Shown here piece by piece: positions 34,201 through 41,019 of a DNA stretch of 64,000 bases. Made by a program: the position numbers and the translations under genes. Under the pieces are notes generated by a model. The model was not told the DNA's origin, did no database searches, and saw only the letters and a list, made by a program, of their open reading frames with translations. Positions within the stretch are counted from its first letter, which is position 1; every line of letters begins with the position of its first letter. This DNA comes from Streptomyces flavidovirens DSM 40150 (GTDB taxonomy: Bacteria; Actinomycetota; Actinomycetes; Streptomycetales; Streptomycetaceae). The stretch covers positions 63,321-127,320 of the forward strand of contig NZ_KE386847.1 of NCBI RefSeq assembly GCF_000429085.1. The letters run 5' to 3'.

Positions 34201-34983
34201 TCACCGGCCGCTGTTCGCGTACTTGCGGACGGCGAGCGGCACGAAGACCGCGAGCAGCACCAGCGACCAGGCGATCGTCCCCGCCACCGGGTGGGCGACG
34301 GGCCAGGCGGCGTCCGCTGCCGGCGAGGCGTTCTGGCAGAGGCCGCGCACGGCCGTGGCCACGGCGCTGATCGGGTTCCACTCGGCGACCGTACGCAGCC
34401 AGCCCGGCAGGTTGTCGGTGGGGATGTACGCGCTGGAGATCAGCGGCAGGATGAAGGTGGCGCTGCCGAGCTGGCCGGCCGCCTCCTCGTTGTGGATGAG
34501 CAGGCCCAGGTAGCAGCCGACCCACGCGGTGGCGAAGCGGAACAGGACGAGGAGACCGAAGGCGCCGAGCGCCGCGAGCGCCCCGCCCTCGACGCGCCAG
34601 CCGACCGCGAGCCCCACCAGCGCCAGCGGCACCATGCCGGCGGCCGTGATCAGCAGGTCGGCGGCGGTCTGGCCGAGCGGCACCGCCGCCCGGCTCACCG
34701 GCATCGTACGGAAACGGTCCATCACGCCGCGGTGGGAGTCCTGGGCGGCCTGGAACATGCCGCTCATGATGCCGTTGGCGGCGGTCGCGGCGAGCAGCCC
34801 CGGCACCAGGAAGGCCCGGTACTCCTGGCCCGGCACGGCGAGCGCGCTGCCGAAGACGTAGCCGAAGAACAGCAGCATGGTGACCGGCATGGTCTGCATC
34901 AGGATCAACACGCCCGGCGCGTGCTTGACGCGCTGGAGGTGACGGCCGAGCATCGCGGTGCCGTCGTACACGATCGTGCTCAT
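34201..34983 (-). CDS. ABC-2 type exporter permease (DrrB-like)
   Basis: A 260-residue permease with six predicted helices in the ABC-2/DrrB arrangement: LMQTMPVTMLLFFGYVFG near the N-terminus, then GIMSGMFQAAQDSHRGVMDR, the family's central signature with RFRTMPVSRAAV, and the late SAYIPTDNLPGWLRTVAEWNP segment. With the overlapping ATPase it should export a hydrophobic drug or lipid. The genes overlap by four bases (ATGA). Confidence 0.9.
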   Translation of the reverse strand: MSTIVYDGTAMLGRHLQRVKHAPGVLILMQTMPVTMLLFFGYVFGSALAVPGQEYRAFLVPGLLAATAANGIMSGMFQAAQDSHRGVMDRFRTMPVSRAAVPLGQTAADLLITAAGMVPLALVGLAVGWRVEGGALAALGAFGLLVLFRFATAWVGCYLGLLIHNEEAAGQLGSATFILPLISSAYIPTDNLPGWLRTVAEWNPISAVATAVRGLCQNASPAADAAWPVAHPVAGTIAWSLVLLAVFVPLAVRKYANSGR

Positions 34984-35939
34984 GCGGCCCGCTCCTCGGG
35001 GGTGTTGCGGCCGGTGAGGCGCAGGAAGACCTCGTCGAGGGTCGGCGGACGCAGGCTCGCGTCGACGACCGGCACGCCCGCCGCGTCGAGTTCCCGGACG
35101 ATACGGGGCAGGGTGAGCGAGGGGTCGGCCGCGACGGCCCCCACGGTGCGGCGCTCGTGGTCGAGTACCGGCTCGGCGCCGGTGAGCTGGTCGAGTACGG
35201 CGGCCGCCGGGAGCATCGCGGACCCGTCGGCGACGACCACTTCCGCGTACGAGCCGATACGGGCCTTGAGTTCGGCGGGGGTGCCGGTGACGGCTGCCCG
35301 GCCCTGGTCGATGAGCACGATGTCGTCGGCGAGCCGGTCCGCCTCCTCCAGGTACTGCGTGGTGAGCAGCACGGTCGTGCCCCGGTCCGCCAGGTCGCGT
35401 ACCGCGTTCCAGATCTGGTTCCTGCTGTGCGGGTCGAGTCCGGTGGTCGGCTCGTCGAGGAACAGCACCTCGGGCCGGGTGAGCAGGCTGGCCGCGAGGT
35501 CGAGGCGGCGGCGCATACCGCCCGAGTAGGTGCGGGCGGGGCGGTCGGCGGCGTCGGTGAGCTCGAAGCGTTCGAGGAGTTCGTCGGCGCGGGTGGGGCC
35601 TGCCGCGCCCCTGATGCGCAGCAAGCGGGCGAACAGCCGCAGGTTCTCGCGGCCGGACAGCTCGCCGTCCACCGATGCGGACTGGCCGGTGACGCCGATC
35701 GCGCGGCGTACGGCGCCGGGGGCGTCGCGGACGTCGTGGCCCGCGACGGTGGCCGTGCCGGAGTCGGGGGTGGTGAGGGTGGTCAGGACGCGGACGGCGG
35801 TCGTCTTGCCGGCGCCGTTCGGGCCGAGGATGCCGCAGACGGTGCCCTCGGCGACTGCGAGGTCGAGGCCGCGCAGGGCGTGGACGTCGCCGAACCGCTT
35901 TTCCAGCCCATCACTAAGTACAGCGTACGTAGTTGTCAT
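34980..35939 (-). CDS. ABC exporter ATP-binding protein (DrrA-like)
   Basis: A 319-residue ATPase: Walker A GPNGAGKTT (39-47), Q-loop region GVTGQSASVD, signature YSGGMRRRLDLA, Walker B VLFLDEPTTGLD and the DrrA-type C-terminal domain with LDEVFLRLTG. The ATG (35939) follows the left operator, which overlaps the first codons. It is divergent from a TetR gene that very likely represses it. Confidence 0.93.
   Translation of the reverse strand: MTTTYAVLSDGLEKRFGDVHALRGLDLAVAEGTVCGILGPNGAGKTTAVRVLTTLTTPDSGTATVAGHDVRDAPGAVRRAIGVTGQSASVDGELSGRENLRLFARLLRIRGAAGPTRADELLERFELTDAADRPARTYSGGMRRRLDLAASLLTRPEVLFLDEPTTGLDPHSRNQIWNAVRDLADRGTTVLLTTQYLEEADRLADDIVLIDQGRAAVTGTPAELKARIGSYAEVVVADGSAMLPAAAVLDQLTGAEPVLDHERRTVGAVAADPSLTLPRIVRELDAAGVPVVDASLRPPTLDEVFLRLTGRNTPEERAA
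35915..35931. promoter_or_regulatory. TetR operator, left copy
   Basis: TAAGTACAGCGTACGTA is a near-perfect 17-bp palindrome inside the first codons of the ABC ATPase gene. It is the inverted copy of the site at 35958-35974; the two share a perfect 16-bp inverted repeat and their centres are 43 bp apart, about four helical turns. Confidence 0.7.
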
Positions 35940-35957
35940 GTGCTCACGGTAGCGCAC

Positions 35958-35974
35958 TACGTACGCTGTACGTA
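35958..35974. promoter_or_regulatory. TetR operator, right copy
   Basis: TACGTACGCTGTACGTA is a perfect palindrome with a three-base centre, placed between the divergent ABC and TetR genes and overlapping likely promoter elements of both. TetR proteins bind such sites as dimers; the neighbouring regulator is the obvious candidate. Confidence 0.75.
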
Positions 35975-36002
35975 ACTAGGATGGTGGGCGAGGTGATGAT
36001 CC

Positions 36003-36716
36003 ATGGCAGTCGGCGGGCGTTCCGCGACACCCGAGGTGATCTGGGCCCGCCCCGAACGGGCCGGCCGCGGACCCAGGCCGGCGTACAGCCGCGCCGACAT
36101 CGCGGCCGCGGCGGTGCGGATCGCGGACGCGGACGGGCTCGACGCGGTGTCGATGCGGCGAGTGGCGGCCGAGATCGGCTGCGGCACGATGTCGCTCTAC
36201 AACTACGTGCCGCGCAAGGAGGACTTGTACGAGCTGATGGTCGACGAGGTCGGCGGCGAGTACGAGTTCCCCGAGCACCCGTCGGGGGACTGGCGCGCCG
36301 ACATGCTGGCGCTGGCGCATCAGACGCGGGCACTGATGCACCGGCACCCGTGGCTGCCGGGCCTGATGTCGCCGGTGTACGGCTTCGGTCCCCACGTGCT
36401 CCGGTACCTGGAGTACTGCCTGACCTGCCTGGACGGGCTGGACGCGGCGCAGGGCACGAAGCTGGAGCTGGTGGCGACGGTCAACGGCATGGTCACGACG
36501 TACGTCGGCAACGAGCTCGCCACCGCCGAGCGCGCGCGCTCCATGCCCTGGTCGCCGGAGCAGGAGAACGCGGCGCGGGCCGCCTACCTCGGGCGCGAGA
36601 TCGCCACGGGCAAGTACCCGCGGGTGGCGCAGGCGTTCGCGCAGGACTCGGGCCCGGTGGACATGGACGCGGTTTTCGACCGGATGCTGGGCCGGGTCCT
36701 GGACAGCTTCACGTAG
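36003..36716 (+). CDS. TetR-family repressor of the ABC exporter
   Basis: A 237-residue regulator. The HTH lies at about residues 28-70 (YSRADIAAAAVRIADADG, then MRRVAAEIGCGTMSLYNYVP). The rest is the TetR C-terminal ligand-binding bundle of the kind often divergent from DrrAB exporters. GAGGTG lies seven bases before the ATG. The paired 17-bp palindromes in the intergenic region imply autoregulation and repression of the exporter until a ligand binds. Confidence 0.9.
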   Translation: MAVGGRSATPEVIWARPERAGRGPRPAYSRADIAAAAVRIADADGLDAVSMRRVAAEIGCGTMSLYNYVPRKEDLYELMVDEVGGEYEFPEHPSGDWRADMLALAHQTRALMHRHPWLPGLMSPVYGFGPHVLRYLEYCLTCLDGLDAAQGTKLELVATVNGMVTTYVGNELATAERARSMPWSPEQENAARAAYLGREIATGKYPRVAQAFAQDSGPVDMDAVFDRMLGRVLDSFT

Positions 36717-36729
36717 CCACCGGCGGTTC

Positions 36730-36768
36730 ACCGCGACCAGATCCAGCCCCTCCGGCGTTTGCGACGGG
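36730..36768. repeat. Partial copy of the interspersed repeat (copy B)
   Basis: The 53-bp gap between the convergent tetR and type ISP genes contains a 32-bp stretch (36730-36761) that matches 63310-63341 with two differences. Its core CAGCCCCTCCGGCGTTTG is shared, in reverse, with 18234-18251. Only the inner part of the full repeat is present. Confidence 0.65.
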
Positions 36769-38010
36769 CTAGAGCAGGGCGAACTGGCCCTCCGGGCCCT
36801 CCTCCTGGTGGTCCAGGACCGACGCGGGCCGCCGTGCCGCGTCCGGGACCGGCAGCACCCCCGCCTCCGTCAGGTCGTCGCGGGTGATCCCGGCCCCGGC
36901 CCCCGCGACCGCCTTCCGCAACTCCTCCCGGCCCGCGTCCAGCTCACCCAGCAGCGCCAGCACCGTGATGAGCTCAAGCAAGTCGGACGTCCACTCCTGC
37001 GGCCACTGGGAGGGGCGGATCGCCTCCAGCATGCCCGGCTCACCCCGCGCGCTACGCCGCTCGAACCACATCTCCAGCACCCGCACTCCGCCCACCTGAA
37101 AGTCCCAGGCCGCGGCCGGTACGGGCGACACCCGGCCCTCCCCGAGGTGCAGCGCCTCCGCCTCCGCGTCGTACCGCAGCACCGAAGGCCACGCCGGGAC
37201 CGCCGCCCGTACGTACGGGCGGCGGCCGCCCGGCAACCGGGGGCGCTCTCCGCCCCGCGCCCCCCGCACCTGCACCGCGGTCATCCGCCGCCCGAGGTCC
37301 ACACCCGCCGCCCACACGTCCGGCCCCGCGGGCAGCGGCACCACCGCGCCGGCCGGTGAGGGTTCGGCAGCGGCGAGCGCCCAGGCCAGTACGTCGCCGG
37401 CGGCCACCTCGTGCCCGTAACGCGCGCTCAGCAGCGGCAGCAGCCCCGGTGTCAGGTTCGGCTCCCGGCCGCCGGGGCGGCGGTGCAGCGGGCGGATGCG
37501 GCCGGGCCGCCCGGCGGGGGAGCGGCCGTCCGGCAGCAGCGCGCTGACCAGCACACACGGCCCCGGCGTCGCCTGGGGCAGGTAACCCGGCTCCACGGCG
37601 AAGAGCTGATGCGAGTCGTCGGCGACCCGCCACAGCTCCGGCCGGGCGGCGTCGATCAGCCGGTGGTCGGGGATCAGCCACTGCTCGTCGAACGGGCCGT
37701 GCATGACGCGCACCGGCTCCGGGCAGGGGCCGCTCTCGCGCGCCAGACGGCCCGTGCCGGTGCGCTGCCCCGGCAGCGCGGCCACCGAAGTGCGCGTCGT
37801 ACGCGCCCGCGTGGACGAGAAGAGCTCCTCGCGCCCGGCGCCCTCCGCCCCGACCAGCGCCTCCCAGCGGGCCCGCAGCGTACGCCTGTCCGGTGCGAGC
37901 ACCCAGTCGCGGCCCAGCCGCATGGGCGCCACCGACCAGGGCATGAGTTCGCCGAGCAGCGGGGCTTCGGACCGCGTCGCAGTCATGCGGCCAACCATGC
38001 GGGCAACCAT
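36769..38010 (-). CDS. Orphan type ISP restriction-modification C-terminal domain protein
   Basis: A 413-residue protein. Segments such as PLLGELMPWSVAPMRLGRDW and FDEQWLIPDHRLIDAARPELW, which read as the target-recognition part of type ISP enzymes (LlaBIII-type C-terminal specificity domain), make up its N-terminal half. No helicase, nuclease or methyltransferase motifs are present, and none lie in neighbouring genes. Relatives are widespread alone in Streptomyces, so it probably does another job, perhaps nucleic-acid binding. The start is uncertain: Met at 38010 or 37986, neither with a ribosome site. The family assignment is from recall of segment patterns. Confidence 0.65.
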   Translation of the reverse strand: MVARMVGRMTATRSEAPLLGELMPWSVAPMRLGRDWVLAPDRRTLRARWEALVGAEGAGREELFSSTRARTTRTSVAALPGQRTGTGRLARESGPCPEPVRVMHGPFDEQWLIPDHRLIDAARPELWRVADDSHQLFAVEPGYLPQATPGPCVLVSALLPDGRSPAGRPGRIRPLHRRPGGREPNLTPGLLPLLSARYGHEVAAGDVLAWALAAAEPSPAGAVVPLPAGPDVWAAGVDLGRRMTAVQVRGARGGERPRLPGGRRPYVRAAVPAWPSVLRYDAEAEALHLGEGRVSPVPAAAWDFQVGGVRVLEMWFERRSARGEPGMLEAIRPSQWPQEWTSDLLELITVLALLGELDAGREELRKAVAGAGAGITRDDLTEAGVLPVPDAARRPASVLDHQEEGPEGQFALL

Positions 38011-38045
38011 GCCGGCATCGTAACCACGGCGGGCGGCGCGCCCGG

Positions 38046-38795
38046 TCAGTGCGCGTCCACCGTCACCGAGAAGGAGAAGCGGTCGCCCCGGTAACGGATA
38101 CGCGCCACATCCACCACCCGGCCGTCCCCGTCGTACGTCACACCCGTGTAGTGCAGGATCGGGCTGAGCAGCGGGACCTTGAGGAGGTCCGCCGTCTCGG
38201 GGTCGGCGAGCCGCGCCTCCACCGTGTCCGTGATCTTGCTGATGCGTACGCCCAGCACGTCCCGCAGCACCTTCGTCATGGGCCAGCGTTCGAGATCGGC
38301 GACGTCGAGTCCGGCGGCGACGTCCTGCCGCACCGCGTTCTGCGCCCAGTTCGTCGGCTCGCCGCTCTCGCCGTCGCAGCGCAGCCGCCGGTAGGTGACG
38401 ACCTGGTCCGTGTCCGGGAAGTACTCGACGAGTTCGCCGGGGACGGGCGTGGGCCCGTGCCCCAGGATCGTCGTCAGCTCCCCGGACTGCTGGGCCACGA
38501 TCGCGTCGATCGAGCCGAGCAGCCGGCGCGGGGCTCCGCGCCTGGCGCCCGGCTCGATGAACGTGCCGCGCCGCCGGTGCCTGCTGATCAGGCCCTCGGC
38601 CTCCAGCTCCTTGAGGGCCTGGCGCATCGTGAGCACGCTGACGCCGTAGTGCGTGGCGAGCTGCTCCTCGGTGGGCAGCCGCAACGACGCGTCGGGCGTG
38701 CGGCCCAGTATGGAAGCGCGCAGGGACTGCGAGACCTGGTACCAGAGCGGCAGCTTCCGGTTCAGGACCAGCGAGTCGGGGGCGAATGCGGTCAC
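38046..38795 (-). CDS. GntR-family (HutC/UTRA) regulator
   Basis: A 249-residue regulator: the winged HTH PTEEQLATHYGVSVLTMRQA (about residues 42-61) and a UTRA effector domain ending HYTGVTYDGDGRVVDVARIR. UTRA domains bind small acids or sugars. The GTG start, with GGAG about ten bases upstream, is 27 bp after the hmgA stop on the same strand, so the two are probably cotranscribed and it may respond to a tyrosine-pathway intermediate. A longer frame would run into hmgA. Confidence 0.85.
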   Translation of the reverse strand: MTAFAPDSLVLNRKLPLWYQVSQSLRASILGRTPDASLRLPTEEQLATHYGVSVLTMRQALKELEAEGLISRHRRRGTFIEPGARRGAPRRLLGSIDAIVAQQSGELTTILGHGPTPVPGELVEYFPDTDQVVTYRRLRCDGESGEPTNWAQNAVRQDVAAGLDVADLERWPMTKVLRDVLGVRISKITDTVEARLADPETADLLKVPLLSPILHYTGVTYDGDGRVVDVARIRYRGDRFSFSVTVDAH

Positions 38796-38821
38796 GGTCT
38801 CATTTCTCCGGTACGTACGTA

Positions 38822-40141
38822 CTACGACCTGAAGTGGCGTTGCAGACCTTGCCACACGTCGTCGTACGACGACTGAAGGTGGTCGGCGGCAGCCGCCTGC
38901 GCGGTCGCCGTGACCGGCCAGCGCGTCTCGAACATGAAGGCCAGGCCGTCGTCGATCTTCTGCGGCTTCAGCTCGGCGGCGCTCGCCCTGTCGAACGTCT
39001 CGCGGTCGGGTCCGTGCGCCGACATCATGTTGTGCAGCGAGCCGCCGCCCGGCACGAATCCCTCGGCCTTCGCGTCGTACGCGCCCTCGATCAGGCCCAT
39101 GTACTCACTCATCACATTGCGGTGGAAGTACGGCGGCCTGAAGGTGTCCTCACCGACCAGCCAGCGCGGCGCGAAGACGACGAAGTCGACGCCCGCGAGG
39201 CCCGGCGTGTCGGACGGCGAGGTGAGGACCGTGAAGATCGACGGGTCCGGGTGGTCGTAGCTGATGGTGCCCATGACGTTGAAGCGGCGCAGGTCGTAGA
39301 CGTAGGGGACGTGGTTGCCGTGCCAGGCGACGACGTCGAGGGGCGAGTGGTCGTACGTCGCCGACCAGAGGTTGCCGCAGAACTTGTTGACCACCTCCAC
39401 CGGGCCCTCGACCTCCTCGTACGCCGCCACCGGAGCCAGGAAGTCACGGGCGTTCGCGAGGCCGTTCGCGCCGATCGGGCCGAGGTCGGGGAGCTGGAAC
39501 GGCTGCCCGTAGTTCTCGCAGACGTAACCGCGGGCGGTCGCGTCGAGCAGCTCGACGCGGAATCGCACCCCGCGCGGGATCAGCGCGATGTGGCCGGGCT
39601 CGCAGCGCAGCAGGCCGAACTCGGTGCGCAGGAGCAGGCCGCCGCGCTCCGGGACGATCAGCAGCTCGCCGTCGGCGTCGCTGAACACCCGGTTCTCCAT
39701 GGAGGAGTTGGCGTGGTACAGGTGAATCGCCATGCCGGTGCGCTGGGTCGCGTCGCCGTTGCCGCCGACCGTCCACAGACCGGCCAGGAAATCGGTGCCG
39801 GGGGCCGGCTCGGGCAGCGGGTTCCAGCGCAGCCGGTTCGGGTCGGGGACGGTCTCGGTGAAGGGCGCGCCGCGCACGGTGCCGTTGTCGGTGCGTACGA
39901 ACGGGGGGTGCGCGGCCGACGGCCTGATCCGGTACAGCCACGAGCGCCGGTTGTGGGCGCGCGGCTCGGTGAACGCCGAGCCGCTGAGCTGCTCGGCGTA
40001 CAGCCCGAGCGGTGCGCGCTGGGGTGAATTGCGGCCGTGCGGCAGGGCGCCCGGAACGGCCTCCGAGCTGTGTTCGTTGCCGAAGCCCGAGGAGTGGGCC
40101 AGTCCCTCAGCCGCTTTCCTGGCCTGCTCGATGCCGCTCAT
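38822..40141 (-). CDS. hmgA: Homogentisate 1,2-dioxygenase
   Basis: A 439-residue non-haem iron dioxygenase that opens the ring of homogentisate in tyrosine/phenylalanine breakdown, giving maleylacetoacetate. The iron ligands are visible in YFHRNVMSEYMG (His340, Glu346) and SAHGPD (His376). The N-terminal LAHSSGFGNEHSSEAVPGAL is a family signature. No isomerase or fumarylacetoacetase gene is adjacent, so the pathway is completed elsewhere. A palindromic operator lies upstream, divergent from a TetR gene. Confidence 0.96.
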   Translation of the reverse strand: MSGIEQARKAAEGLAHSSGFGNEHSSEAVPGALPHGRNSPQRAPLGLYAEQLSGSAFTEPRAHNRRSWLYRIRPSAAHPPFVRTDNGTVRGAPFTETVPDPNRLRWNPLPEPAPGTDFLAGLWTVGGNGDATQRTGMAIHLYHANSSMENRVFSDADGELLIVPERGGLLLRTEFGLLRCEPGHIALIPRGVRFRVELLDATARGYVCENYGQPFQLPDLGPIGANGLANARDFLAPVAAYEEVEGPVEVVNKFCGNLWSATYDHSPLDVVAWHGNHVPYVYDLRRFNVMGTISYDHPDPSIFTVLTSPSDTPGLAGVDFVVFAPRWLVGEDTFRPPYFHRNVMSEYMGLIEGAYDAKAEGFVPGGGSLHNMMSAHGPDRETFDRASAAELKPQKIDDGLAFMFETRWPVTATAQAAAADHLQSSYDDVWQGLQRHFRS

Positions 40142-40177
40142 CGTCCGCTCCCTGGGGTGCCGAAGAAAACCTACGGT

Positions 40178-40203
40178 GAATCCTATGGTCGACAGTAGGA
40201 TTC
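40178..40203. promoter_or_regulatory. Palindromic operator between hmgA and a TetR gene
   Basis: GAATCCTA (40178-40185) and TAGGATTC (40196-40203) are perfect inverted arms around a 10-bp centre. The site lies 37 bp before hmgA and 66 bp before the TetR gene, well placed to control both. Confidence 0.7.
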
Positions 40204-40268
40204 GCGGGGCCGCTCGTCAACGGTCCCCCCGGCCGACGGGTGCCGCGCCCGTGCGGGGTGTCGGCATC

Positions 40269-40898
40269 ATGGAGCGCGTGCCCCCAACGAACTCGCTCCG
40301 CCGAGCCCCCGTGCAGCAGCGCAGTGCCGACCGGCTCGCCCGGATACTGGACGCCTGCGCCCAACTCCTCGACGAGACCGGTTACGAGCGGCTGAGCACC
40401 CGCGCCGTCGCCGCCCGCGCGGGCGTGCCCATCGGGTCCGTCTACCGCTTCTTCGGCAACAAGCGCGCCATGGCTGACGCCCTCGCCCAGCGCAACCTCG
40501 ACCATTACGCCGAGCGGATCAGCGGCCGCATCGCCGCGATGCCGGGCGAGGACTGGCGCGGCACCATCGACGCCGTGCTCGACGAGTACGTCGCCATGAA
40601 GCGCACCGTGCCGGGCTTCCGCCTCGTCGACTTCGGCGTGCAGATCCCGGTGGGGGGCCGGGCGGAAGACCCCGGCGCCGAGATCGACTACCGCGTCACC
40701 GACCGCCTGACCGACCTCCTCTCGGGCCACCTCGGCCGCACCCCGGACGCGGCGCTGCGCCGGACGGTCCTGGTCGCCGTCGAGGCCGCCGACGCCCTGC
40801 TCCAACTCGCCTTCCGCGTGAGCCCGTCGGGCGACCCCGACCTGATCACGGAGACCCGCGCCGTCCTGCACGCCTATCTGGCCCGGATCTTCGACTGA
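40269..40898 (+). CDS. TetR-family regulator, likely of hmgA
   Basis: A 209-residue TetR protein with the HTH at about residues 20-60 (RLSTRAVAARAGVPIGSVYR followed by FFGNKRAM). The C-terminal domain is of the common DUF-type found in degradative regulators. ATG 40269 is nine bases before a GTG that could also serve. It is divergent from hmgA with one clear operator between them, which fits autoregulation and control of homogentisate oxidation. Confidence 0.88.
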   Translation: MERVPPTNSLRRAPVQQRSADRLARILDACAQLLDETGYERLSTRAVAARAGVPIGSVYRFFGNKRAMADALAQRNLDHYAERISGRIAAMPGEDWRGTIDAVLDEYVAMKRTVPGFRLVDFGVQIPVGGRAEDPGAEIDYRVTDRLTDLLSGHLGRTPDAALRRTVLVAVEAADALLQLAFRVSPSGDPDLITETRAVLHAYLARIFD

Positions 40899-40928
40899 TC
40901 CCTTGATCCCTTGATCCCTTGATCCCTG
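40897..40928 (+). repeat. Four tandem 8-bp repeats
   Basis: GATCCCTT occurs four times in a row (last copy GATCCCTG) at and after the TetR stop codon. A slippage-type repeat with no clear function. Confidence 0.85.
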
Positions 40929-40953
40929 CCGGCCTGACCCTCCCCGCCGTGCC

Positions 40954-40965
40954 TACCGGTCGGTA
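40954..40965. promoter_or_regulatory. Short palindrome upstream of molybdopterin oxidoreductase
   Basis: TACCGGTCGGTA consists of TACCG and CGGTA around GT, 55 bp before the start codon. It could be a regulator site. A related GGTCGGTAC occurs in the promoter at 52721-52728. Confidence 0.35.
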
Positions 40966-41019
40966 TGCTCGGCCGTGCCCGCGCGTCCCGCCGTCGCCGC
41001 CGCCCCCTGGAGGGCCCCC

